Source: Gp7-AA6 sp036395755 (GTDB lineage Bacteria > Acidobacteriota > Thermoanaerobaculia > UBA5066 > Gp7-AA6). Taken from it: a stretch of 64,000 bases of DNA. The first letter of the stretch is position 1. Each line of letters begins with the position of its first letter. The stretch lies in NCBI GenBank assembly GCA_036395755.1, contig DASWCZ010000069.1:112287-176286 (forward strand), given 5' to 3'. The translations under genes were made by a program, and so were the position numbers. A model generated the notes under the pieces. The model was given only the letters and a program-made list of their open reading frames with translations. It made no database searches and was not told where the DNA came from. Below, in pieces: positions 34,437 to 42,398 of the stretch.

Positions 34437-35744
34437 TTACGGTTTCCGCGCGGGCAGCTTGACGATCCAGGGCTCCACCCCGCCGGGATTCGTCGGGATC
34501 TCCACCGCCTCGCCGGCTCGGATCCTGGCGGCGTAGTCCGCCCAGCGCATGTCCGGCAGGCCAGGCTCGCGGAGTCGCGGAATGTTCGCGACGAGCATCC
34601 AGAGCAGGAGGACTGCCGCGCCGCGCGAAAGCCAGCGTCTTCGCTCGAGAGCGAGGTCGATCAGCAACCAGAGCACGATCAACTGGGGCAGGTAGAAGTA
34701 CCGGTTGCCGTAGACGGCATGGCACAGGTCGGGCAGGACGAACCGACAGCGATAGAGGGCGCTCGCGAGGACGAACAGGAACGCGATCGCCAGCCACACC
34801 CGCTCGGTCCGCGTAGAGCCCTTGCGCAGGGCGAGGAGAGCGACGGCGACGAGGACGCCGATTCCGAGCGCGATCTCGACTGACAGCGGATAGTCGGGCG
34901 GCACGCGCGAGCCCGCGAGCAGCGAGGCCGCGATCCGCATTCCGGGCACCGCGAGCAATTTCTCGGGCACGACGACTCCGGCGCCCATCGCAACGGGCCC
35001 CTCGTCCGCGAGTTTCCCCGTCTGGTGCAGCCCGATCAGGACCCCCTGACCGAGAGCGCACCCGATCACGAGGACGGCGAGAACCAGGCTTGCTCGCGTC
35101 CGACGCCGCCACGCCCGCCACACGAAGAGAGGCGCGAAGAGAACGCTGTAAGGTCCCGTCAGGCCGAAGAGAAGCACCGCTGCGCCGTCGTGCGCCTTTT
35201 GCCGCCAGCGGAGAGGCTCCCGTGAAATGAGCACGAGCAGAAGACCCGCCGCCGTGACGCGGAGGATGTTGGTCAGGAAGAGGAGGACCTCGAACGTGTC
35301 GGGCACCAGGACCACCGCGAGCGCGTAGCCCACGTGGGGGCGCAGCGGAAAGCGCGGCGACTGCGTCCGCGCCGCGACGTAGAGCGTCAGCAGGAACGCC
35401 GCCCCCGTGAAAATGGCCGGCGCCCACGCGGGATCCGCCAATTGAGACAGGGCGGCGACGATGCGTTGCGTCGTATGGAGGTAACCGCCGAAGGGCTCCA
35501 ACAGGGCGCGCGCGCCGAGCGTGTACGCCTTCGCGTAGTACACCCCGTCCTCTGCCCAGAACTGCGGGTTGCGAAGTTCGGTCGGCCGCCGGGCCGCGAG
35601 GATGAGGGCACAGACGGCGAGCGTGACCCACACGGGAGGATGCGCCAGAGCCGCACGCAGGCGCGCGAGGCGCCCCGGCGGCGAGTCGATCGGGAGAGAC
35701 GGCGAAAAGCCGGGTGCCGCCGGCTCGCCCGCCGCCGGAATCAC
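34437..35744 (-). CDS. Polytopic membrane protein, GT-C-like
   Basis: A 435-residue protein with about ten hydrophobic segments. The lumenal loop after the first helix reads ELRNPQFWAEDGVYYAKAY, an acidic pair in the place used by GT-C enzymes for catalysis and lipid-phosphate binding. The C-terminal ~60 residues are soluble. The start is a GTG whose next base makes a TGA that ends the relic ispG-like 3' copy (35741-35800), so this gene was probably once coupled to ispG by a GTGA overlap. Function unknown; context suggests envelope glycan assembly. Confidence 0.72.
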   Translation of the reverse strand: MIPAAGEPAAPGFSPSLPIDSPPGRLARLRAALAHPPVWVTLAVCALILAARRPTELRNPQFWAEDGVYYAKAYTLGARALLEPFGGYLHTTQRIVAALSQLADPAWAPAIFTGAAFLLTLYVAARTQSPRFPLRPHVGYALAVVLVPDTFEVLLFLTNILRVTAAGLLLVLISREPLRWRQKAHDGAAVLLFGLTGPYSVLFAPLFVWRAWRRRTRASLVLAVLVIGCALGQGVLIGLHQTGKLADEGPVAMGAGVVVPEKLLAVPGMRIAASLLAGSRVPPDYPLSVEIALGIGVLVAVALLALRKGSTRTERVWLAIAFLFVLASALYRCRFVLPDLCHAVYGNRYFYLPQLIVLWLLIDLALERRRWLSRGAAVLLLWMLVANIPRLREPGLPDMRWADYAARIRAGEAVEIPTNPGGVEPWIVKLPARKP

Positions 35745-35800
35745 TCGGTGATCGGGTTGCCCGCCGCCGCGCGCAGCCGCTCCTCGACCAGGAGGTCGAT
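35741..35800 (-). pseudogene. Displaced copy of the ispG 3' end
   Basis: On the minus strand this encodes IDLLVEERLRAAAGNPITE then stop. Bases 35765-35800 match 35902-35937 inside ispG over 36 positions with four differences, all at third codon positions and all synonymous. It lies 137 bases beyond the matching ispG segment, on the far side of a palindromic repeat, and its stop overlaps the next gene start. It looks like the original ispG C-terminus pushed aside by the insertion. Confidence 0.7.
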
Positions 35801-35812
35801 TCGACGCCTCTC

Positions 35813-35889
35813 TGTCATCCCGAGCGAAGCGAGGGATCTCTTCCTCGTCGAACCAGAGATTCCTCGTCGCTTCGCTCCTCGGAATAACA
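35813..35889. repeat. Palindromic repeat family B at the ispG 3' end
   Basis: Starts TGTCATCCCGAGCGAAGCG and ends CTTCGCTCCTCGGAATAACA. The outer arms (TGTCATCCCGAG / CTCGGAATAACA) and the inner arms (GCGAAGCGAGGGATCTC / GAGATTCCTCG..TCGCTTCGC) pair, giving a long imperfect hairpin. Related copies are at 40705 and, degenerate, at 21731. Confidence 0.85.
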
Positions 35890-35892
35890 GCT

Positions 35893-37029
35893 TCAAGTGT
35901 TCGCCGCGCGCAGCCGCTCCTCCACGAGCAGATCGATCTCCTTGATGAACTCGTCCAGCATGTTGGGGCCGCCGATGCGGCGATACGGCTCGCCGTTCTT
36001 GTAAATCATTCCCATGTCCTTGCCGGCCGCGAAACCGATGTCGGCCTCGCGCGCCTCGCCCGGGCCGTTGACCGAGCACCCCATGATCGCGACCTGCAGC
36101 GGAAGCTTCACGCCGGCCAGGTGCTTCTCGACCCGCGCGACCATCGGGAGCATGTCCACCTCGAGCCGCCCGCACGTCGGACAGGCAATGACGTTGACGC
36201 CGTCCTCGCGAAGATGGAGACCTTTCAGGATCTCGCGTCCGACACGCACTTCCTCGACCGGGTCCGCGGCGAGGGAGACGCGGATCGTGTCTCCGATCCC
36301 CTCGGCCAGAAGGATGCCGATGCCCATCGAGGACTTGACCGTCCCGGTGAACTGCGAGCCGGCTTCGGTCACGCCCAGGTGCAGCGGATAGTCGCTCCGC
36401 TTCGAGAACAGGCGATACGCCTCGACCATCATCGGAGCGTTCGACGCCTTCAAGGACACCTTCGTTTCGAAGAAACCGAGCGACTCTAAGATCTCCAGGT
36501 GCCGGAACGCTGACTCGACGATCGTTTCCGGCGTCGGCTCGCCGAACTTCTTCAGGAGGTCCTTCTCAAGCGAGCCCGCGTTGACGCCGATGCGGATCGG
36601 GATGCCTTTGTCCGCCGCCATCCGGGTGACTTCCTCGACCTTCCAGCGCGCGCCGATGTTTCCCGGATTGATGCGGAGGCCCGTCACGCCCCTCTCCATG
36701 ACGCGGATCGCGCAGCGATAGTCGAAGTGCACGTCGGCGATCACGGGGACGGAGGATCCGGCGACGAGCCGGTCGAAGACGTCGGCGGCTTCGATCGTGT
36801 TCGCGGTGACGCGAACGATCTCGCAGCCCGCCATGATCATGTCGCGGATCTGCCAGAGCGTCGCTTCCACGTCCGCCGTCTCGGTCTTCGTCATGGACTG
36901 CACCGTGATCGGCGCGCCGCCGCCGATCGCGACGTTCCCGAGCCGGATCCGACGGGTGATCCGCCGCGGGGCGAGCGTCCGTTTGACCGACGGAGCCGCG
37001 GGCGGAGCGAGGACCGGAAGTCGACTCAC
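35893..37029 (-). CDS. ispG: 4-hydroxy-3-methylbut-2-enyl diphosphate synthase (IspG/GcpE)
   Basis: A 378-residue enzyme of the MEP isoprenoid pathway. It shows the TIM-barrel N-terminus (VQSMTKTETADVEAT, ADVHFDYRCAI, GLRINPGNIG) and the C-terminal [4Fe-4S] domain with CPTCGR and GCSVNGPGEAREADIG. It converts MEcPP to HMBPP, working with Dxr encoded at 38.5 kb. The short bacterial form without the plant insert is present. The last residues (RAANT) differ from a relic copy of the same 3' end 137 bases further on, across a palindromic repeat. Confidence 0.96.
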   Translation of the reverse strand: MSRLPVLAPPAAPSVKRTLAPRRITRRIRLGNVAIGGGAPITVQSMTKTETADVEATLWQIRDMIMAGCEIVRVTANTIEAADVFDRLVAGSSVPVIADVHFDYRCAIRVMERGVTGLRINPGNIGARWKVEEVTRMAADKGIPIRIGVNAGSLEKDLLKKFGEPTPETIVESAFRHLEILESLGFFETKVSLKASNAPMMVEAYRLFSKRSDYPLHLGVTEAGSQFTGTVKSSMGIGILLAEGIGDTIRVSLAADPVEEVRVGREILKGLHLREDGVNVIACPTCGRLEVDMLPMVARVEKHLAGVKLPLQVAIMGCSVNGPGEAREADIGFAAGKDMGMIYKNGEPYRRIGGPNMLDEFIKEIDLLVEERLRAANT

Positions 37030-37085
37030 GAAACCATCCTACGCGTGTCTTGGCCTGGCCTACGCGTCTCTTGCGTCCCGGGTTT

Positions 37086-38450
37086 TCAGAACGGCCACCA
37101 CTTCGCGGGCAGGTTCTTCGCGAAGTCGTTGTAGAGGACGACCGTGATCAGGGCGAGGATCATCAGGAACCCGATCTGGAGGATGCGCTCCTTGACCTTG
37201 AGCGAGAAGTCGCGCCGCGCGATCCCCTCCAGCCCGAGCAGGAACAGGTGCCCGCCGTCCAAGACCGGGATCGGGACGAGGTTGAAGATCCCGAGCTGGA
37301 GCGAGATCGCCGCCATGAGCGCTACGAGCGGAACGGCGCCCGTGCGCGCCGCCTCTCCCGAAAACTTCGCGATGTCGAGCGGCCCCGACATCGATCGCAT
37401 GCTCGCCTTGCCGCGGAAGAGCCGTCCGATGACCGAGAGCGTCATCCGGAAATCCGACTCGACGCGGCGCCACCCCTCGACGAACGCCTGCCCGATCGGA
37501 AAGCGCTCGAGGATTTCCGGCAGGTCGGGCACGACCTGGACGCCGACCTTCCAGGAGCCGTCCGGGTCGCGGCGCGGCTGGACGCGCGTGGAAAGGGTCT
37601 TTCCGTTGCGCGAGTACACCATCGGGAACGGCCCCGGCGCGGCGCCGGCGACCGCCGAGACGAAGCTCGAGAAGACCTCTTCCGGAGCGCCGCGGATTTC
37701 CTTGCCGGCGACCGAGAGGATCACGTCCCCGCTCTTCAATCCGGCGACCTGGGCGGGAGACCCGGAAAGGACCATCGCGATGCGCGGACGCACCGAGCGG
37801 CCGAAGTCGGGGAGCAGCCCGACGTAGCCCAGGTCGTACTTCGTGCTCGGCTTCGGAACCACGTCGAGGACCGTCCGCGCGCCGTGGCGCTCGACCTCCA
37901 CCTTGAGCTTTTCACGCGCGTTCATCCCGAACACGAACTGGACGTCCCGCCAGCGCGGCGTCTGCTTGCCGTCGATCGCGATGATCCGATCGCCCGGCAG
38001 GAATCCCGCTTCGGCTCCGGGCGACTTGTCCTCGACGATCTTGACGACGGGCGCTTCGAGCTCGTACGCGGGCACCGAGACTCCGACCGCGAAGACCGCC
38101 GTGTGCAGCACGAACGCCAGGAGGATGTTCATCGCCGGGCCCGCGACGAGGATGAGTCCCCGCTGCCAGCGCCTGCCGACGGCGGGCGCCTCCTTCGACG
38201 TCCCCTCCGCCAGCGTCGACTCGTCGGGGCCGAGACCGATGACCCGCACGTAACCGCCCAGCGGGATCGCGGAGACGCGGTAGTCGGTGCCCCGCCACTT
38301 CCGACCGAAGAGCCGCTTGCCGAATCCGACGGAGAAGACTTCGACAGGAAAACCGAACGCCTTCGCAACCGCGAAGTGCCCGAACTCGTGGAGGACCACG
38401 AGCACCGAGAGCACGAAGAGAAGCGCGAGTGTGTTGCTGACGATCGTCAT
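37086..38450 (-). CDS. rseP: Site-2 intramembrane metalloprotease RseP
   Basis: A 454-residue membrane protease. The zinc site HEFGH is at residues 21-25 in the first helix, and the third ligand is in NLVPIPVLDGGH near the C-terminus. Two PDZ modules lie between (GFLPGDRIIAIDGKQTP and GLKSGDVILSVAGKEI). RseP cleaves anti-sigma factors and signal-peptide remnants in the membrane. The start at 38450 removes a long spurious upstream frame inside dxr. The order uppS-cdsA-dxr-rseP-ispG is the classical bacterial cluster. Confidence 0.94.
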   Translation of the reverse strand: MTIVSNTLALLFVLSVLVVLHEFGHFAVAKAFGFPVEVFSVGFGKRLFGRKWRGTDYRVSAIPLGGYVRVIGLGPDESTLAEGTSKEAPAVGRRWQRGLILVAGPAMNILLAFVLHTAVFAVGVSVPAYELEAPVVKIVEDKSPGAEAGFLPGDRIIAIDGKQTPRWRDVQFVFGMNAREKLKVEVERHGARTVLDVVPKPSTKYDLGYVGLLPDFGRSVRPRIAMVLSGSPAQVAGLKSGDVILSVAGKEIRGAPEEVFSSFVSAVAGAAPGPFPMVYSRNGKTLSTRVQPRRDPDGSWKVGVQVVPDLPEILERFPIGQAFVEGWRRVESDFRMTLSVIGRLFRGKASMRSMSGPLDIAKFSGEAARTGAVPLVALMAAISLQLGIFNLVPIPVLDGGHLFLLGLEGIARRDFSLKVKERILQIGFLMILALITVVLYNDFAKNLPAKWWPF

Positions 38451-38478
38451 AGGAAAAAGCTGTCCGGCCGGGAGCCTT

Positions 38479-39657
38479 TCAACTCGCCCGGGCGAGCGTT
38501 CGCGCGATCCGCGACGCCGACTGCCGCGCCGTCCGGTCGATCTCCTCGGCTTCGTCGAGGCTCCCCGGACCGGGCACGCGGCCGCAGGCGGCGGCGGTCT
38601 CGGACACCACGTGAACGATGTCCGGGAAGGAAATCTTCCCTTCGAGAAACGCCCCGACGGCCACTTCGTTCGCGGCGTTGACGACGGCCGGCATTCCGCC
38701 GCCCGAGGAGAGCGCGGCGCGCGCGAGGTCGAGCGCCGGATAACGGCGGGGGTCGACCTCCTGGAACTCGAGATGCCCGACCCCGACGAGGTCGAGCCGC
38801 CCGAAGGGGTTCGGAAGCCGATCGGGATGGGACAGGGCGTAGAGGATCGGGAATCGCATGTCGTTCCTAGCGATCTGCGCGACCAGCGACCCGTCCACGA
38901 ACTCCACGAAAGAGTGGATGACGGACTGGGGATGGATGAGGACGTCGATCTTCGACGGAGCGACACCGAAGAGAAAGTGCGCCTCGATCACCTCGAGCCC
39001 CTTGTTCATCATCGTGGCCGAGTCGACCGAGATTTTCGGTCCCATCTTCCACGTCGGGTGCGCGAGCGCCTCTTCGACCGTGATCCCTCGAAACGTCGCG
39101 AGGTCCCGCTTGAGCAGCGGCCCCCCCGATCCGGTCAGCACGAGCCGGTGGACCTCTTCCCGCTTTCCGCAGCGCAATGCCTGGTGGATCGCGCTGTGCT
39201 CGGAATCGACCGGGAGGATCTCGGCGCCGCTCGCCCGCGCGGTCGCAACGATCAGCTCTCCCGCGACGACCAAGGCCTCCTTGTTCGCGAGCGCCAGCCG
39301 CTTTCCGGCGGCCACCGCCGCGTACGCCGACCGCAGGCCGACGGCGCCCACCAGCCCGGCGACGACGATGTCCGCCTCCGGCAGCGACGCCGCTTCCTCG
39401 AGCCCGGCGGGGCCGGCGACGATCCGTACCCGGCCGCGAAATCCGGACGGAAGGTGCGCGCGCAGGCGGGGGATGTCCTCGTCCCGCTCGATCGAGACGA
39501 GCTCCGGCGCGTGGAGTTCGACCTGCTGCGCGAGTCGTTCGAGCGAGCGGCCGGCGGCGAGCGCCGCGACGCGGAAGCGGTCGGGGAACGCCGCGATGAC
39601 GTCCAGAGACGCCCGTCCGATGGAGCCGGTCGAGCCGAGCACACTGATGATTTTCAC
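38479..39657 (-). CDS. dxr: 1-deoxy-D-xylulose 5-phosphate reductoisomerase
   Basis: A 392-residue enzyme with the NADPH motif LGSTGSIG (residues 7-14), ANKEALVVAGE, the metal and substrate segment PVDSEHSAIHQAL, the flexible loop TGSGGPLLKRD, HPTWKMGPKISVDSATMMNK (split here) and VIHSFVEFVDGS. It makes MEP from DXP, the committed step of the MEP pathway whose later enzyme ispG lies downstream in the same operon. Confidence 0.96.
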   Translation of the reverse strand: MKIISVLGSTGSIGRASLDVIAAFPDRFRVAALAAGRSLERLAQQVELHAPELVSIERDEDIPRLRAHLPSGFRGRVRIVAGPAGLEEAASLPEADIVVAGLVGAVGLRSAYAAVAAGKRLALANKEALVVAGELIVATARASGAEILPVDSEHSAIHQALRCGKREEVHRLVLTGSGGPLLKRDLATFRGITVEEALAHPTWKMGPKISVDSATMMNKGLEVIEAHFLFGVAPSKIDVLIHPQSVIHSFVEFVDGSLVAQIARNDMRFPILYALSHPDRLPNPFGRLDLVGVGHLEFQEVDPRRYPALDLARAALSSGGGMPAVVNAANEVAVGAFLEGKISFPDIVHVVSETAAACGRVPGPGSLDEAEEIDRTARQSASRIARTLARAS

Positions 39658-39701
39658 GAATCTTTGATTATACGAAGGAAGGCCCTCTCACGTACGGAGG
39701 A

Positions 39702-39822
39702 GCCGCGGCAGTCTTTGGACCGCCGTGGGATGCTGCCGCGCGGCCGCTTACTCTCTCCCGGCGGCATCGAGCCGCCGTTACATGTGTCGCGCGGCCGCTT
39801 GTCCGGCGGCGTCGAGCCGCCG
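39702..39822. repeat. Tandem GC-rich hairpin units between dxr and cdsA
   Basis: Two imperfect direct repeats at 39737-39777 and 39788-39822, each CGCGCGGCCGCTT followed by a hairpin CGGCGGC-(A/G)TCGA-GCCGCCG. Upstream, CCGCGGCAG (39702 on) pairs with CTGCCGCG (39733 on). There is no T tract, so these are not simple terminators. They fill most of the 175-base gap; they may be processing or pausing structures or a short repeat family. Confidence 0.55.
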
Positions 39823-39832
39823 CTCAAGTCTG

Positions 39833-40654
39833 CTACAAACCAGACACGAAGAGAGCCAGAACCGGACCAGCGAAAAGCAGCGAATCGATCCGATCGTAGA
39901 AGCCGCCGTGGCCCGGCAGGAAAGTCCCGGAATCCTTCACCCCCGCTCCCCGCTTCCAGAGGGACTCGACGAGATCACCGAGCTGCCCCGCAGACGTCGC
40001 GAGCGCGCCCGCGAGCGCCCCGCGCGCCGCACCGAGCTCCGGAAAGACCCACCACGTTCCGGCCGCCGCGCCGACGAGCGTCGCGCCGATCAATCCTCCA
40101 ATCGTCCCCTCCCAGGTCTTGTTCGGCGAGACGCTCGGCGCGAGCTTCACGCGGCCGAAGTTCTTGCCGATGTAGTAGGCGAAGGAATCGCAGCCCCAGA
40201 CGAGCAGAAAGAGGAGCAGGACCGCGCGCGACGAGACGATGCGGAGGTAGCAGAGGGCCGTTGCCGGGAGCGCGACGAGGAGAACTCCGAAGACGGTGCC
40301 GCTCGCGCCGCCGAGCGCGACGGGAAGCTCGACCTTCGCGAAGAGCTGCGCGAGGCACGCCAGCCCGACCAAGACCAGGAGCGCGCCGAGCACGACGGTC
40401 CTCCCGGGACGGTCGAGCACGTCGAATCCCCAGAGAGCCGCCCACCCGAGAAGAAACGCTGCTCCGAAAAACATCCCTGCGGTCTTCGCGACCGGAAGAC
40501 CCGCCTTCTCGGCGAGTCGGTAGAACTCCCAGAGAGCGGCGAGCGTGACGGCCGCGACGAGCAGGTTGAACGCCAGCGGAGGCAGGAAGAACAGGACCGA
40601 GAGGACGATCGGGATCGCGACCGCGGCGGCGAGCTCCCTCCGGCCCACTGTCAT
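39833..40654 (-). CDS. cdsA: Phosphatidate cytidylyltransferase
   Basis: A 273-residue polytopic enzyme with at least seven hydrophobic segments and the CdsA signature near the C-terminus: LGDLVESLWKRGAGVKDSG followed by FLPGHGGFYDRIDSLL. It makes CDP-diacylglycerol from phosphatidate and CTP, the branch point of phospholipid synthesis. Lies in the uppS-cdsA-dxr-rseP-ispG cluster, separated from uppS by a palindromic repeat and from dxr by hairpins. Confidence 0.94.
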   Translation of the reverse strand: MTVGRRELAAAVAIPIVLSVLFFLPPLAFNLLVAAVTLAALWEFYRLAEKAGLPVAKTAGMFFGAAFLLGWAALWGFDVLDRPGRTVVLGALLVLVGLACLAQLFAKVELPVALGGASGTVFGVLLVALPATALCYLRIVSSRAVLLLFLLVWGCDSFAYYIGKNFGRVKLAPSVSPNKTWEGTIGGLIGATLVGAAAGTWWVFPELGAARGALAGALATSAGQLGDLVESLWKRGAGVKDSGTFLPGHGGFYDRIDSLLFAGPVLALFVSGL

Positions 40655-40674
40655 TCAGAACCCTTCGCCCGACC

Positions 40675-40813
40675 TGTCATCCCGGAGCGAAGCTTCCTGC
40701 ATCCTGTCATCCCGAGCGAAGCGAGGGATCTCTTTCCCAGTCCAGCCAGAGATTCCTCGGTCCTTCGGACCTCGGAATGACAGTGAAGAAATCTTCAGGC
40801 CTCAGGATGACGG
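40675..40813. repeat. Palindromic repeat family B between uppS and cdsA
   Basis: The full copy is 40705-40782: TGTCATCCCGAGCGAAGCGA ... CTCGGAATGACA, 78 bases with pairing outer and inner arms like the copy at 35813. It is flanked by partial units: TGTCATCCCGGAGCGAAGC (40675-40693) before it and TTCAGGCCTCAGGATGACG after it, so the region is composite. Confidence 0.85.
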
Positions 40814-40824
40814 CGGAATGAGCG

Positions 40825-41634
40825 TCACCCGGCCGCCTCGCCCGATTCGGACACGCGCCCTCCGTCGATCACGCCGCCGTAGCGTCGTTCCCGCTTCTGG
40901 AAATCGAGGATCGCCTCGAACAGGTGGCGCTTCCGGAAATCCGGCCAGAGCGTCGGGGTCACCCAGATCTCGCTGTATGCGATCTGCCAGAGGAGGAAGT
41001 TCGACACCCGCATCTCTCCGGAGGTGCGGATCAGGAGATCCGGATCCGGCAGGCCCGCGGTGGAGAGGCGCGAGCCGAGTGTCTCCTCGTCGATCTGCTC
41101 CGGGGTGAGCCGCCCGGCGGCAACGTCGTGCGCGAGCGAGCGACAGGCGTCCACGATCTCCGTGCGGCCGCCGTAGTTCAACGCGATGTTGAACGTCATC
41201 CCCCGGCAGGACGAGGTGCCGGCGAGGCCGCGGGACAGCTCCTTCTGGACCGAGGCGTCGAGCTCGTTCATGCGTCCCACGACTCGGAACCGGATGTCGT
41301 TCTTGAGGAGGTTCGCGAGCTCCTTGTTCAGGTACTCCTTCAGGAGCGACATCAGCGTCACGATCTCGAAGCGCGGCCGCTTCCAGTTCTCGACAGAGAA
41401 GGCAAAGAGCGTCAGCGCGTCGATCTCGAGACGGGCACAGGTCTCGACGATCTCGCGCACCGACGCGATGCCCGCCCGATGCCCCTCGACGCGCGGAAAG
41501 CCGCGCTGCCGCGCCCACCGGCCGTTGCCGTCCATGATGACCGCGACGTGCCGCGGGAGGCGGGCGAGATCGATCTCGTCCAAGAGCTGCCGCTCGGCGG
41601 ACTCGGACGGGGCCAGGTTGTCGGGCTGGATCAC
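40825..41634 (-). CDS. uppS: Undecaprenyl diphosphate synthase
   Basis: A 269-residue cis-prenyltransferase with catalytic Asp35 in VIMDGNGRWA, then FAFSVENWKRP, NYGGRTEIVDA, and DLLIRTSGEMRVSNFLLWQ (substrate-binding Arg and Ser region). It extends FPP to C55 undecaprenyl diphosphate, the carrier for peptidoglycan and glycan assembly. The GTG at 41634 overlaps the truA stop (GTGA). The ~27-residue N-terminal extension before the core is longer than in E. coli UppS. Confidence 0.95.
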   Translation of the reverse strand: MIQPDNLAPSESAERQLLDEIDLARLPRHVAVIMDGNGRWARQRGFPRVEGHRAGIASVREIVETCARLEIDALTLFAFSVENWKRPRFEIVTLMSLLKEYLNKELANLLKNDIRFRVVGRMNELDASVQKELSRGLAGTSSCRGMTFNIALNYGGRTEIVDACRSLAHDVAAGRLTPEQIDEETLGSRLSTAGLPDPDLLIRTSGEMRVSNFLLWQIAYSEIWVTPTLWPDFRKRHLFEAILDFQKRERRYGGVIDGGRVSESGEAAG

Positions 41635-42398
41635 GGAACGAGTGTAACGCGGGGATACTCGACTTTCACGAGCGTCAGTCCTTGCGCCGGAGCCTTTTGC
41701 GCGAGCAGGCTGCGGTTGCCCGATTCGATGATCCGGCGCATCCGATCGGGAGGAACGCGGCCCCGCCCGATGTCGGCCAGGAGCCCGCAGATCGACCGGA
41801 CCATTCCGCGCAGGAAGCTGTCGCCGCGGAAGAGCGCCCGCAACTCGGGGCCCCGTTCCTCGATCGAGACCGAATGAAGCGTCCTCACGGAATCCCCCCG
41901 GCTGCGGCGGACGGCGAAGACTCCGAAGTCGCGCCTGCCCGGCAGGAGCGCGGCGGCCGCCGCCATCCGCGCGGCTTCGGCGTTCGCTGAAAGCGGAGCG
42001 ACGAAGAGCGAATCGCGCGGAGCGATCACGTCGGCGCGGCTCCACCGGTAGAGGTAGTCCTTCCAGAGCGCATCCCGGCGGGCATGGAAGTCGGGGCTCG
42101 CGCGTTCGGCCTGCATCACGCGCACGTCCCACGGCAGGAGCGTGTTGAGCGCGTCGCGCACTTCGCGCGGCTCCCGCGAGAGCCGCAGATCGAAATGGAC
42201 GACCTGGCCGTCGGCGTGCACACCGGCATCCGTCCGGCCGGCGGCGAGCGGACGCACCGACTCTCCGGCGAAGACCGCGAGCGCCTCTTCCACGACCGAC
42301 TGCACCGTGCGGGCCGCGTTGGGTTGGATCTGCCACCCGCGGAAACCCGTTCCGACGTAGGCCAGGACCGCGCGATAGCGGAAGCGGGACTCAGCCAT
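41631..42398 (-). CDS. truA: tRNA pseudouridine38-40 synthase TruA
   Basis: A 255-residue enzyme with the catalytic Asp57 in AAGRTDAGVHA, YVGTGFRGWQIQ near the N-terminus, and FLRGMVRSICGLLADIG near the C-terminus. TruA modifies uridines 38-40 in the anticodon arm. The ATG at 42398 lies within the 3' end of the upstream membrane-protein gene (8-base overlap), and its stop overlaps uppS. Confidence 0.95.
   Translation of the reverse strand: MAESRFRYRAVLAYVGTGFRGWQIQPNAARTVQSVVEEALAVFAGESVRPLAAGRTDAGVHADGQVVHFDLRLSREPREVRDALNTLLPWDVRVMQAERASPDFHARRDALWKDYLYRWSRADVIAPRDSLFVAPLSANAEAARMAAAAALLPGRRDFGVFAVRRSRGDSVRTLHSVSIEERGPELRALFRGDSFLRGMVRSICGLLADIGRGRVPPDRMRRIIESGNRSLLAQKAPAQGLTLVKVEYPRVTLVP

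Noticed and set aside
35741..36175. Possible small minus-strand gene spanning the family B repeat and ispG end
   Set aside because: Its N-terminal part is a shadow of ispG in another frame and the middle is the palindromic repeat; only the terminal relic is meaningful.
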